Source: Chrysochromulina tobinii (taxonomy: Eukaryota; Haptophyta; Prymnesiales; Chrysochromulinaceae). From it: a stretch of DNA of 31,932 nucleotides. Below are positions 1 through 8,006 of the stretch, piece after piece. The notes under the pieces are model-generated. The model saw only the letters and a program-made list of their open reading frames with translations. It did no database searches and was not told the DNA's origin. The stretch covers positions 1 to 31,932 of the forward strand of contig JWZX01002299.1 of the NCBI GenBank assembly GCA_001275005.1, read 5' to 3'. Position numbers and translations under genes: made by a program. Numbering within the stretch: position 1 is the stretch's first letter; each line of letters begins with the position of its first letter.

Positions 1-403
1 GCAGGTACTCCTCGTTGGTCACGCCAAAGTGCTCTCGGATCTGACGGAAGACGAGCGGCGAGAAGTCACGGAACCTGAAGTCCTGCTGGGTGTGAGCGGG
101 CGTGTCGGCTGAGCCTTTGGCGAGAAAGTCGCCGTCCCACTTATCGTCAAATTCGTTCGGCGCGAGCTCGCGCTGCGGCACGTTGGCAAACTTGCTGATC
201 GCCGTTCGGATGCCCAGGAGCATCATGAAGATGAGGTCAAAGGACTCGTGGCCTGCCGAGATGAGCTTGGAGGTGTCCGCCTTCTCGGACGTCTCGGGCT
301 CCGATCGGACGGAGGAGTCAGGGCTGGCCGAAGCTCCTATCCCTCCTGCCGTGAGCGCCGCTGCGATTCTGGCATGCTGCTCCTTCACCGCGGTACTCGA
401 CAT
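1..403 (-). CDS. Phosphatidylinositol phosphate kinase (PIPK), N-terminal part, runs off the left edge
   Basis: Reading the minus strand from an ATG at 403 gives 134 residues that stay open to the window edge. Residues about 53-80 (SFDLIFMMLLGIRTAISKFA, then PQREL) and 109-134 (DFRFRDFSPLVFRQIREHFG, then EEYL) match the conserved start of the PIP4K/PIP5K catalytic domain, where the family has a 'YDLM..LQLGIR' helix followed by 'F.DY.P.VFR.LR..FGI....YL'. The ATP-binding lysine, catalytic and activation loops must lie outside the window. Family members phosphorylate phosphatidylinositol phosphates at membranes. The first 50 residues are Ala/Ser-rich and look non-conserved. An in-frame stop lies upstream near 489, with no other ATG between it and 403. 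It is transcribed away from the methyltransferase at 669. Whether it is a 4-kinase or a 5-kinase cannot be decided here. Confidence 0.8.
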   Translation of the reverse strand, partial: MSSTAVKEQHARIAAALTAGGIGASASPDSSVRSEPETSEKADTSKLISAGHESFDLIFMMLLGIRTAISKFANVPQRELAPNEFDDKWDGDFLAKGSADTPAHTQQDFRFRDFSPLVFRQIREHFGVTNEEYL

Positions 404-668
404 ATGCAAGACGCTCTCGCCCTCGCCCCCGTGTACGGCGGAGGTGTGAATCTGAACCGGGAAGTTCACCGTGCGAAGAGCGCCTTATTGGACGCGCATA
501 AGGCGCATGGGCAGGGGCAGCCCGGCGGCTGGAGTATGGCTGTGATAACGGTAGTTTCATCGCCCGCCGAGTGCTGTTCACGGTACCGGTATAGCGACTC
601 GCTTCGCGGGACACGCACGCGCGGGCGGGCGGCGGGCGGGCGACCGCGACGACGGCAAGGAGTGCCCC
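404..668. promoter_or_regulatory. Divergent intergenic region with a TACCGGTA palindrome
   Basis: This 265-bp gap separates the start codons of the PIP kinase (minus) and the TylF-like methyltransferase (plus), so it must hold both 5' regions. It contains GGTACCGGTA with the 8-bp palindrome TACCGGTA at 584-591. The same palindrome recurs between other genes in this window. A GC-only stretch (gcgggcgggcggcgggcggg) lies at about 620-640. No TATA box was recognised. The regulatory role is inferred from position only. Confidence 0.35.
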
Positions 669-1646
669 ATGCGCCTCGCCCTCGTATGGCTCGCTCTGCA
701 CGCGAGTTCTCTGCACGCACAGCAGCTCCGTTTCACTGGCTGGCGCGATCCACTCGCAGACCGCAAGAAGAACCTGTATGAGAAGGGCACGCAGATGCTC
801 ACAGTGCAGCAAACACGGGAGCTCGCTGTCCGTGCGATCGCACGGCACTTGCGCGCCAACCCAGGATTTGCGGCTGAAGTCGGAAACGACCTTTACGAGT
901 TCGGCGTGTATACCGGCGGAGGCTTGCGTAAGTGGTTGCAGATGCTGGCACACGAGGGCATAGCCTTCACCGGCCATGTGTGGGGCTTTGACAGCTTTGA
1001 AGGCATGCCAGCTGAGGACATGCGCTTCAAGTCCAAGCTGCGGCAGAGGGACAAGGGATGGCTGGCCGGAGGTCTGAACACCGCGGAACAGCTTGGGATC
1101 GCCGACTGGACGCAACTTTGCCGCACTATAATTCGCAACATTGGCCACTCCGCACCCGAGCGCATCCACATGCTTCGTGGCTTCTACAACGAAAGTCTCC
1201 GCGGAGGCCGACGGCTGGCACATCGCTTGCAGATGAAGCCTGCTCTGATCGTGGACTTTGACTGCGACCTGTACACGTCGAGCGAGCAGGCGATGCGTTT
1301 TACCCTCGATGCCGGCGTTCTCGTACCTGGCTCGTATGTGTACCTCGACGACATCATGCCTTGGGTGTGGCGTGACACGACGCAGCCTTCCACGGAGCAA
1401 AAGCTCGCGTTCGAGCAGCTCACGTCCGAGTATGGGCTCACGTGGCATGAGCTGAAGCTCAATACCACACGGCGCGAGCATGCGTATCAGCGCCCGGTGT
1501 TGCGGCTCACCGCGTGCCAACGTTGCAAACCACGGCGACGCGACAATTCTGCCGCGGAGCGCGTGACTCCAAGTAGGATGGCCGTGAGCACTCCCGATTG
1601 CGTGGTCCCTCGAGCCAGTTTTGGTGAAACCGAGACAGCGGCGTGA
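669..1646 (+). CDS. TylF/macrocin-O-methyltransferase-like SAM methyltransferase with signal peptide
   Basis: The 325-residue frame starts at ATG 669. Residues 1-18 (MRLALVWLALHASSLHAQ) look like a secretory signal peptide, so the enzyme probably acts in the endomembrane system or outside the cell. The methyltransferase core is visible: a SAM-binding glycine-rich segment YEFGVYTGGGLRKWL (about 76-90), then VWGFDSFEGMP, RIHMLRGFYNESL, and the metal-site style LIVDFDCDLYTSS (about 193-205) followed by GSYVYLDDI. This order is typical of the TylF family, which O-methylates sugars or other hydroxyls in a metal-dependent way. The substrate is unknown. The last 50 residues or so are Arg/Ser/Thr-rich with no visible domain. 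The gene is divergent from the PIP kinase and convergent with the chromatin gene ending at 2415. Confidence 0.75.
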   Translation: MRLALVWLALHASSLHAQQLRFTGWRDPLADRKKNLYEKGTQMLTVQQTRELAVRAIARHLRANPGFAAEVGNDLYEFGVYTGGGLRKWLQMLAHEGIAFTGHVWGFDSFEGMPAEDMRFKSKLRQRDKGWLAGGLNTAEQLGIADWTQLCRTIIRNIGHSAPERIHMLRGFYNESLRGGRRLAHRLQMKPALIVDFDCDLYTSSEQAMRFTLDAGVLVPGSYVYLDDIMPWVWRDTTQPSTEQKLAFEQLTSEYGLTWHELKLNTTRREHAYQRPVLRLTACQRCKPRRRDNSAAERVTPSRMAVSTPDCVVPRASFGETETAA

Positions 1647-2414
1647 CGTGTACAGCGCCCTCTATGGCACTGTGGGAGATGAACTGCGACACTGGCGAGA
1701 TGCGTGGCACGTGGACGTGCGCCGATAGCTTAGGGTGCGCCGATTGTGCACACAATCGATGCACACAAAAGGGCGACGATCGGATCGGCCGCGGGCGGTG
1801 CACCGCACCACCCCATTCCAGATTCCACCAACTCAATTGGCTAAGTATGCAACCTCCTCAACCTCATGGCGAGTTACAATAGATTACATCGCGTCAATCG
1901 ACGATAATATGGCACGGCACAATGATTGAGTCAATAACCTAAAGTCATGCCTCAAGTATAACGCTTAACGGCCGTCCTCACTGCCTCGGTCTCCCGATGA
2001 AAAGCCTGTCGCCCGTCTGGGGTCTGACTGGGGTCTGCCCGTCTGGCCCGGAACGCCGTCGGATTAGTGATTTGGAACGGCCTCTCGCGTCGCGGAACTT
2101 CGCGATATCAAAAACTAGCACATGCACTTTAACGATGCAATGCCGGCGCGTGCATCAATTTCGTGACACTCGTTACCCACCACACGCTTCACCGCACGGT
2201 ACCGGTATGAGGACGCCAATATCGCAGATGCCAGCGTTCGACGCATGCGATGCTCTGGCTCGTCCGAACAGCTCATCATTACACAACTGCCTTCGGTATC
2301 CGTCAAGGCGCGTGAGAAGGCTCCGACTGCCCGAGTCGGTCGAGCGCGTGCGTTGCGGCGCAGCTAATCATGGTTCGTGCCGTACGTCAGACGCTCACCG
2401 TCTGTGTGCCACGC
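1647..2414. other. Intergenic gap between two convergent genes; no gene seen
   Basis: This 768-bp stretch lies between the 3' ends of the methyltransferase and the nucleoplasmin-like gene. It is more AT-rich around 1850-1975 than the flanking genes. It contains a TACCGGTA palindrome at 2200-2207. Open frames here are short or have irregular composition and show no recognisable domain. No RNA gene was identified. Confidence 0.5.
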
Positions 2415-3272
2415 TCACTTCGTCGGCCCTTTTTTGTCCATCTGATACTTTTTTTTGCATTGCTCCTTCGTGCGCGTGCCGACCGCAGCTGCGACCTTCT
2501 CCCAGCGCTTCTCAGCGCCATCAGGATTGGCCGCGAGCGCCTTTTTGAACTTCATCTCCTCTTCCTTGCTCCAAGGGTTTGGGCTAGCAACAGCGGCACC
2601 TGCGGCTGCCGCAGCCGGGGTCGCCGGTTTTGGCGATGGCGTAGGTGCCGCAGCAGCGCCGCCCTTCTGTTTCGCAGGTGGTGCAGCTGCGGCAGGGGGC
2701 GGCGCTGCTGCCGTCTTGGCCTTCTTCGTCGGCGGAGGCAAGACCACCTCATCCTCCTCGTCGTCCTCATCCTCGTCGTCGTCTTCCTCCTCGCCTTCCT
2801 CATCATCTTCCTCCTCGCCCTCCTCGCCCTCCTCGGCATCTTCCTCCTCGCCCTCCTCACCATCTTCGTCATCATCGTCCATATCATCGTAATCGTCATC
2901 GTCGTCTTCGTCATCGTCATCATCGTTGTCCTCAAGCCCCTTCAGAGCAGCCGCATCCTCTTTGTCGTACACGTCGTCGTCTTCATCGAGGTCCAGGAAG
3001 CCCGTCAGATGCACCGAATGGGACCCTTTAAGGTGAAGCGTCACATTGTCCGACGGGCTGAAGGGAAGCTCAAGTGTGCAATGCTCCACCCGGCCCTCGT
3101 GCAGCCGGCACACGACATACTGCTGGTCACTGCCCTCAACGCTGACTGAGAGCACACATGGCTCTGCGCTCGATTTGGTGATCACGAGCGCCGCCTGCTT
3201 AACCACGAGACGCCGCTCGATGTTGAGCGGCAGCGGCATCTTCGGTTTGACCTCGACACCCCAGAAGGCCAT
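2415..3272 (-). CDS. Nucleoplasmin-like (HD2/FKBP39-type) domain protein with acidic tract and C-terminal SANT domain
   Basis: The 285-residue protein begins MAFWGVEVKPKMPLPLN, close to the start of plant HD2 and insect FKBP39 nucleoplasmin-like domains ('FWG(V/I)EV'). The beta-rich nucleoplasmin-like domain covers about residues 1-95 and ends in HLTGFLDLDED. It is followed by about 85 residues made almost wholly of Asp and Glu, an Ala/Pro/Lys linker, and a SANT/Myb helix set (about 228-275: NPWSKEEEMKFKKALAANP, RWEKVAAAVGTRT, EQCKKKY) like the second SANT of ZRF1/DNAJC2. A nuclear histone chaperone or chromatin role is inferred. The ATG at 3272 is chosen because the frame upstream to 3362 has no ATG, the conserved domain begins exactly here, and the context (AGGATGG) is good. 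The acidic tract is encoded by imperfect GAN repeats. Divergent partner: the ApaG gene at 3471. Confidence 0.8.
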   Translation of the reverse strand: MAFWGVEVKPKMPLPLNIERRLVVKQAALVITKSSAEPCVLSVSVEGSDQQYVVCRLHEGRVEHCTLELPFSPSDNVTLHLKGSHSVHLTGFLDLDEDDDVYDKEDAAALKGLEDNDDDDDEDDDDDYDDMDDDDEDGEEGEEEDAEEGEEGEEEDDEEGEEEDDDEDEDDEEDEVVLPPPTKKAKTAAAPPPAAAAPPAKQKGGAAAAPTPSPKPATPAAAAAGAAVASPNPWSKEEEMKFKKALAANPDGAEKRWEKVAAAVGTRTKEQCKKKYQMDKKGPTK

Positions 3273-3470
3273 CCTTCCAGCGTCTTTTGCAAGTCCCCGA
3301 CGGCGGCGACGTCGACACGACCAATCCTGACCGCGTTTCGAAGTTCGAATGGGACACGTCACCCACTGCAGTATGAATCGAAGGTAAGAAAGCTTGTCAC
3401 AAAACTTTCCTTTACTCCAGAAGAAGGCGCGCTCGTTCGCGTGAGGAGCTACTGTACCGAAGTCGTCCCC
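3273..3470. promoter_or_regulatory. Short divergent promoter region
   Basis: These 198 bp separate two opposed ATGs (3272 minus, 3471 plus), so both promoters and 5' leaders must fit here or overlap the genes. The middle (about 3385-3420) is relatively AT-rich. No TACCGGTA palindrome or TATA box was recognised. Confidence 0.3.
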
Positions 3471-4679
3471 ATGCGTGTCGATCTCACGACGGCGGTTCTT
3501 GCCTCAATGATGGCCATGATAGCCCAATATCTGTTATGCGGCGGCGGCATCGCTTTCGCCAGCCTCGAACCCGCTGTCCAGCCAGAGCATGTGCACGCCG
3601 CCAAGAGCGAACGCGACATCAATGAGCAGCAACGGCGAAGTGCACAGAAGTTTGCCCAAATGGGCCTCCCAAGTGACGAAGAACAGCAACCAGATGAGGT
3701 GCGCCTTTCCTCGGAGACGCTCATCGAGACGGACCTTCTAATGCGCTGCGGCGAGAAACTGCCACCAGAGAGCGCATGGACAACACGAGGTGTGGAGATC
3801 CACGTCAGAGCACATTACCATGGGCAGCAGCCCGAACGCGAACATCAGTGGAAGTATGTTGTCTCTTTTCGCAACGGCGGCCTTGACACGGTGCAAATGC
3901 TCACAAGGCACTGGATTTTTATCAATCAGGACGGCGTCGTTCACGAGATGAAGGGACCTGGAGCTCGTGGCGTGACGCCGGTACTTGGACCTGGAGATTC
4001 GTGGCAGTATGAATCTGGCACGACGCTGAGCACCCCAACCGGCTCGATGCATGGCTCCTTCCAGTTTGCCACACTCAAGTCGCCCAACTCGGGCACGCGC
4101 CTTCGCTCTTTCAGCGCGCGTGTCGCACGGCTCACGCTGTCCGCGGACGACAAGGGCGCTCTCACCCCTTGTGCCGACACAGCCGCCGCAGCCGCGCTTT
4201 TGCCGGCAACAAGCGTGCATGCGACGCGACGTGTCATCGTGGGAGCCTCGTCACGCTATTACGGGTTTGAGCGCGTGTCCACGCCGTCGGACTCGTTGCA
4301 TCAATTTGTTTACGACGTCCAAATCAACAATGCGCGTGCTGAGCCAGTTACGGTGGTCGGCCATCGATGGGAGGTGCAGACGCGCGAGCAGGCAGAAAGA
4401 GGCGAGGCGACTGTGATTAGCGGCCCAGGGGCAGGCGGCACGATGGAAGAGAGAGAGCTACAACTACCTGCAGGTGAGGCGATGCGCATACAAGGTCTGC
4501 TGACCGCGGCAGCGCCGATGGCGAGGGCGTACGGCGCATACACGGTCAGGCTTGGTAGAGAGGGCTTGGCGACCATTGAGGTCAAGATTGGTGAGATGGC
4601 CCTCTCCATTGATGAGAGGCCCGTTCCCAGGTTTGGCCTGAACGAGCATCAGGAGGACGATGATGCCGGTGATAGCTAG
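3471..4679 (+). CDS. Tandem ApaG-domain (DUF525) protein with N-terminal hydrophobic segment
   Basis: The 402-residue protein starts at ATG 3471; the frame is open slightly further upstream without an ATG. Residues about 5-33 (TTAVLASMMAMIAQYLLCGG) are hydrophobic and fit a signal peptide or anchor. Two ApaG folds follow. The first (about 107-225) has WKYVVSFRN, TRHWIFINQDG and the glycine loop KGPGARGVTPVLGPGDSWQY. The second (about 252-382) has FVYDVQINNARAEPVTVVGHRWEVQT, the loop SGPGAGG and LPAGEAMRIQGLL. Each copy shows the family's edge pattern: a paired-strand block, a right-hand 'RHW/HRW' strand, a GPG loop, and a 'G-x-x-(W/M)-x-Y/I' strand. ApaG domains are small beta-sandwiches of unclear function, found alone in bacteria and with F-box or PDIP38 modules in eukaryotes. 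The acidic C-terminus (EDDDAGD) is unremarkable. A duplicated, possibly secreted or membrane-bound form is unusual. Confidence 0.8.
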   Translation: MRVDLTTAVLASMMAMIAQYLLCGGGIAFASLEPAVQPEHVHAAKSERDINEQQRRSAQKFAQMGLPSDEEQQPDEVRLSSETLIETDLLMRCGEKLPPESAWTTRGVEIHVRAHYHGQQPEREHQWKYVVSFRNGGLDTVQMLTRHWIFINQDGVVHEMKGPGARGVTPVLGPGDSWQYESGTTLSTPTGSMHGSFQFATLKSPNSGTRLRSFSARVARLTLSADDKGALTPCADTAAAAALLPATSVHATRRVIVGASSRYYGFERVSTPSDSLHQFVYDVQINNARAEPVTVVGHRWEVQTREQAERGEATVISGPGAGGTMEERELQLPAGEAMRIQGLLTAAAPMARAYGAYTVRLGREGLATIEVKIGEMALSIDERPVPRFGLNEHQEDDDAGDS

Positions 4680-4997
4680 TCGGACGGGCTACACCACACA
4701 TGGCATCGTAATGCTGTGTGCTGGCTATACATAGTTGTACATCTCGCCGCGCAGCAACCGTAGAATATTATAGGCTCGCAGCAACCGTCTAGCAACCGTC
4801 GCTCTTATGGTACGCAGAGCTCCTGCAAGCCCTAGCCTCCGATCCGGTTACCATTGTGTGTTTCGTCACTGTCTACATGTTCAGGTGTATTGATCATAGG
4901 ACAAAAGGTCGTGCGCTGTGGTACCGGTAAGCTGGTAACGCGGTAACGCGGTAACGCCTCGCGGTACAGTAGCCGAGGTGTGTTTCACAGTCGCCCA
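4680..4997. other. Intergenic region with short direct repeats and a TACCGGTA palindrome
   Basis: This 318-bp gap between two co-directional genes holds three kinds of short repeat. AGCAACCGT occurs three times between about 4755 and 4800. TACCGGTA lies at 4922-4929. GGTAACGC is repeated three times in tandem at about 4934-4957, ending some 40 bp before the TrmL start. Promoter elements for the downstream gene may be included, but this is inferred from position. Confidence 0.4.
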
Positions 4998-5561
4998 ATG
5001 CGAAGAATGGTCGAGAGGCTACCCACGCTGCAATCCGCACGCACCTTCTGCCGCCGCTTGCACAACATCGTGCTCATCTCGCCAGACATTCCTGGTAATA
5101 CCGGCTCCATTGGCCGAACGGCGATGGCGACTGGCTGCCGACTGCACTTAGTCCATCCCCTCGGCTTTTCAACGGATGAGAAGAGCTTTCGGCGGGCGGG
5201 CCTTGACTATTGGTCGAGGCTTGACGTGCGCGAGCACGAGAACTGGGATGCATTCGTGGACGCAGAATTCGGGCCTGGCATTGCAGGACAAACACGGCCA
5301 TCTGCATGGCTCTTTACGACGAAAGCCAGCATGCGGCCACACTGGGAAGGCGCTTACCAAGACGGCGACTACCTGCTCTTCGGCAGCGAGACTCGCGGCG
5401 CGCCGGATCATGTGCACGAATGGGTTAGCGAGCGCTTCGGCGAGCATTGCCGAGTTTGCCTCCCGATGCGGCCCGAAGCTCGCTCGCTCAACTTGGCCGT
5501 CAGTGTTGGCGTGGCCGTGTACGAGGCGCAGCGGCAGCTTGCGGCTCGTGTGAACGCTTGA
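4998..5561 (+). CDS. tRNA (cytidine/uridine-34 2'-O)-methyltransferase, TrmL/YibK-type SPOUT enzyme
   Basis: The 187-residue protein contains the three SpoU/TrmH-class motifs in order: IPGNTGSIGRTAMATG (31-46), LLFGSETRGAP (about 130-140) and LPMRPEARSLNLAVSVGVAV (from 155). These form the SAM-binding trefoil knot. TrmL enzymes 2'-O-methylate the wobble base of certain leucine tRNAs, and the short length (about 160 residues plus a leader) fits TrmL rather than longer TrmH or Trm3 proteins. The first 22 residues are Arg-rich with few acidic residues (MRRMVERLPTLQSARTFCRR), which suggests a mitochondrial or plastid targeting peptide. The ATG at 4998 is chosen because the frame extends back to 4980 only without an ATG. 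It ends 80 bp from the convergent oxygenase gene. Confidence 0.85.
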   Translation: MRRMVERLPTLQSARTFCRRLHNIVLISPDIPGNTGSIGRTAMATGCRLHLVHPLGFSTDEKSFRRAGLDYWSRLDVREHENWDAFVDAEFGPGIAGQTRPSAWLFTTKASMRPHWEGAYQDGDYLLFGSETRGAPDHVHEWVSERFGEHCRVCLPMRPEARSLNLAVSVGVAVYEAQRQLAARVNA

Positions 5562-5641
5562 ACAAAAGCTCGTGTAAATCACTAGTAAGTCACGAGTGTG
5601 GCCACACATGCAATTGTCGAATTCGTCGGCACACGGAAACC

Positions 5642-6745
5642 CTAGCTCTCCTTCACTGTTTCTCCGCCCTCAGCTTCGATCCGTCTAATCGAGCTCGCGT
5701 TCACGCGCCGCCACGAGTGGCTCGCCTTGACGCCAGGCAACGACCACTCGGGATCGAAGAACACGCCCACGCCGATGCGAAAGTCAAGCGAGACACGTAG
5801 GCTGTGGGATGGGTTTGCAGGCGCATAGTGGTGACGCAGCGCGCCGTGGAAGCACGCAATTTGCCCATGGTCCACTTCCAGCGGGTGGAAGTCGGCGGCC
5901 CCAGGCGCCGTCTCGACCCACAGGGTGGTGCGCGTGAGCGCATACGAGCTGAGCGGCATCCAGCAATTGATCTCTCCCGACTGGTGGCCGTACTCGGCAT
6001 CGCGGTGCACGCGCCCGTGCTGCGTTGACGGGCCCGGCTGCAGCCGCATCGTGGGCGGGTACTGGTAGTAAAGATGTTCCACTGCCGCCGGCTCGAGGCC
6101 GGGAGGTGGGGCGGTGTCGCAGGCGTTAAGCAGAGCAGGCAGCACCACCTCGAGCACGAGTCGCTCGTAGATGCGGAGAAAGGGCGCGTCGCCACCCACG
6201 GCACGGTAGAGCACCTGGCGAGCCTTGAAGCTGCGGAATACGTCCGCAGTCACGTGGAAGCTCTCAAGTCGTGCGGGGGTGACAGTGGTGGCCGAGTCGG
6301 TGGGTGAGTCGTCGGCTACTCTCGCGACACCCGCGCCCGTTGCGAGTGGGGCCGCATCCGCGGGTGGGTAGTACCCAAGCGACGGCAGCGAGCTCAATAG
6401 CTGTGTGGCTGTGCCGTACAGGTCGTAATGGTGCGGCATGAATGTCAGGATCCTTTCACCGTGCAGCATTTCAGGCAGCTCGGCAATGACTCGCGGCGGC
6501 GGCGCAGCGGCCAACAGGCTGCGCTCGCCTTTAGAAAGGCTCAAAAGATGGCTACCATTCGATGCAGTGGGAGCTGCGTCACTGATTTGCAAAGGCTCTG
6601 CCTCGGCCATTGACACGTCCAGTGACAAAGCTGAAGCTTTGGCGTCACTCTCCTCAACCAAAAAGCTGCAGCCGCCTGCTCGACCGACACGAAGATTGCG
6701 TAATGCTTGCTTGCCTCGGACAGGCTGTGGTGTGAATGTGAACAT
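5642..6745 (-). CDS. StrG-like 2-oxoglutarate/Fe(II)-dependent oxygenase
   Basis: The 367-residue protein has an N-terminal half without a clear domain. The catalytic segment lies in the C-terminal third. There, RVHRDAEYGHQSGEINCW (near residue 245) supplies the His-x-Asp iron ligands and FHGALRHHYAPAN (about 300-310) the distal His. SLRVSLDFRI (about 315) supplies the Arg expected to bind 2-oxoglutarate. The run 'H-D-x-x-GHQxGEIN-W-PL ... TLW-E-PG--DFHPLE--G' resembles bacterial proteins annotated as StrG-like, named after the streptomycin cluster. The reaction and substrate are unknown; hydroxylation of a small molecule is the family expectation. The ATG at 6745 is the first in frame, since the frame upstream to 6778 lacks one. 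The mid-protein Pro/Ala/Thr-rich region (about 135-170) is probably a linker. Confidence 0.7.
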   Translation of the reverse strand: MFTFTPQPVRGKQALRNLRVGRAGGCSFLVEESDAKASALSLDVSMAEAEPLQISDAAPTASNGSHLLSLSKGERSLLAAAPPPRVIAELPEMLHGERILTFMPHHYDLYGTATQLLSSLPSLGYYPPADAAPLATGAGVARVADDSPTDSATTVTPARLESFHVTADVFRSFKARQVLYRAVGGDAPFLRIYERLVLEVVLPALLNACDTAPPPGLEPAAVEHLYYQYPPTMRLQPGPSTQHGRVHRDAEYGHQSGEINCWMPLSSYALTRTTLWVETAPGAADFHPLEVDHGQIACFHGALRHHYAPANPSHSLRVSLDFRIGVGVFFDPEWSLPGVKASHSWRRVNASSIRRIEAEGGETVKES

Positions 6746-6764
6746 CTGAGTTTGCCGAAACCTC

Positions 6765-6935
6765 CGGTTCAAAAACACCGGAGGAACCGGGAATCACATG
6801 GAACACACGGAGCACACGGGACACAGGGGACACACGGGACACACGGATCACACATTCATAGACGAACACCTCACAACCAGCATGATAAAATGATAACCGA
6901 CTCACACCAACGGCAACGCATACAGCACAACCAAC
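6765..6935 (+). repeat. ACACGG-rich dispersed repeat, copy A
   Basis: The segment begins with aaaacaccggaggaaccgg, passes through several cacacgg/gacacacgg units (6797-6850), and ends with agacgaacacctcacaacc and actcacaccaac. The same order (A-run, ACCGG..CCGG, ACACACGG units, AGACGAA..CTCACAACCA, CACACCAAC) recurs at 8216-8332 in the same orientation and partly at 7016-7122 in the opposite orientation. It is a repeat family of unknown type. The 5' end of the oxygenase transcript may overlap it. Confidence 0.55.
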
Positions 6936-7015
6936 GAACGGAAGCCCGCGACCCCGGGGGCCAGCCCCGCGGCCCCGACGCTCGGTTTTTACTGTGGGCG
7001 ACCACGGTCTCAAAA

Positions 7016-7122
7016 GGTTCGTCTGTGATCTGTGTGTGTCCGTAGTGCGTAGAAAAATAAGCATAGAACCGAGAACGTGCCAGAACGTGCGTGTCCCGGC
7101 TCCCCCCGGGTTTTTCCCCCAG
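7016..7122 (-). repeat. ACACGG-rich dispersed repeat, copy B (inverted)
   Basis: Read on the minus strand, this starts with gggggaaaaacccggggggagccgg, continues to gacacgcac and ends with tacggacacacacagatcac followed by agacgaac. It is thus an inverted, diverged copy of the repeat at 6765 and 8216. The CCCGGCTCCCCCCGGG core at about 7097-7112 is nearly self-complementary. Confidence 0.5.
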
Positions 7123-7157
7123 AGAATTTCCAGCCCGTTCGTGATTCGTTGAGCCCT

Positions 7158-7346
7158 GGCTGTCGAGCTGTCGAGCTGTCGAGGCTCCGTCGAGCTGCTG
7201 TCGAGGCCTTGCCTGTCGAGCCTGTCGAGGCTTGTCGAGGCTGACTCCATGTGCCTGTGCGTCGAGGTCTGTCGAGCTGTCGAGTTTCTGTCGAGTTTCT
7301 CTGTCGAGGCTGTCGAGTTTATAACTGTCGAGTGTGCTGTCGAGCT
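7158..7346 (+). repeat. CTGTCGAG minisatellite, array 1
   Basis: About fifteen copies of GTCGAG, mostly as CTGTCGAG, occur with 2-10 bp of variable sequence between them. Spacing is irregular, so this is a degenerate array rather than a clean satellite. It occupies the left part of the fold-back element. Confidence 0.7.
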
Positions 7347-7531
7347 TGAGCCTCGCATGTAGCTTTGCTATTTTTCATGAAGCACTCTGACTCTCACAGC
7401 AGTAGGCCTAGAGGACCCCCTTGAGAGGACCCACACATAAACTTCCACATAGACCACCAACCAAACTAGGTCAAAGCGTCAAACGGATAAAGAACTCGGA
7501 GATCAGGACCCGTCGTTCAAACGTCGTTCAC

Positions 7532-7620
7532 ACCCTAACCCCTAACCCCTACATAGCCACAGGTTTCTTTACTGTTATTTTTGTAATACCCACCCTAAAC
7601 CCCTACCTAGCCACTGGTTT
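7532..7620 (+). repeat. Interstitial telomere-like sequence, duplicated
   Basis: CACCCTAACCCCTAACCCC at 7531 onward, followed by CTACATAGCCACAGGTTT, is repeated in shorter form 62 bp later (cccaccctaaacccctacctagccactggttt, 7589-7620). CCCTAA/CCCCTAA units resemble the TTAGGG-type telomere repeat found in many protists. Only two or three units are present, so this is a relic or coincidence rather than a telomere. Confidence 0.45.
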
Positions 7621-7833
7621 CAAGACCAGAAAATGCAATCTTAATGCAGTTCTGAGGAGAATTAGGTCATAAAGAGCACGAAAGAGCACGAACGTGGACC
7701 GAAAGGTGCTCCACCAGAAGTACATCCAAGATCATCCAGCCACCAAGTTGTGTAGTTGACCAGTGGGTCCATCAACCTTCACCTTGAAGGAGTGGGGCTC
7801 TAACCTGGCTTTACCCAGTCTTAGAGGAGACCT

Positions 7834-8006
7834 CGTGTCGAGGCCTGTTGAAAGCTGGTCTGTCGAGGTCTGTCGAGCTGTCGAGCTGTCGAGCTTGACA
7901 CCTTGACGCACAGGCACATGGAGTCACGAATAGCTCTGTCGAGTAACTGTCGAGTAGCTTTGACTAGCTGTCGAGTAACTGTCGAGTTTCCTGTCGAGTT
8001 GTCGAG
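7834..8006 (+). repeat. CTGTCGAG minisatellite, array 2
   Basis: About eleven GTCGAG copies, mainly CTGTCGAG with variants CTGTCGAGTAA, are interrupted by the inverted 22-bp segment at 7905-7926. The unit is in the same orientation as in array 1 although the flanking arms are inverted. Confidence 0.7.

Noticed and set aside
318-1520. Long minus-strand open frame opposite the TylF-like gene
   Set aside because: It overlaps both the methyltransferase and the PIP kinase, has no domain, is Arg/His/Leu-rich as expected for antisense of GC-rich coding DNA, and both sense genes are recognisable.
1997-2548. Plus-strand open frame of 183 codons between the methyltransferase and chromatin genes
   Set aside because: Irregular composition, no domain, and it runs into the 3' end of the nucleoplasmin-like gene on the other strand.
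6654-7358. Minus-strand open frame of 234 codons
   Set aside because: It is largely the translation of the CTGTCGAG minisatellite and ACACGG repeat, and its end overlaps the oxygenase gene in another frame.
7531-7552. A true telomere
   Set aside because: Only two or three CCCTAA-like units, internal to the sequence with genes on both sides.
7158-8006. CRISPR-like array (short repeats with variable spacers)
   Set aside because: The repeat is only 6-8 bp, spacers are 2-10 bp and irregular, and the context is eukaryotic.
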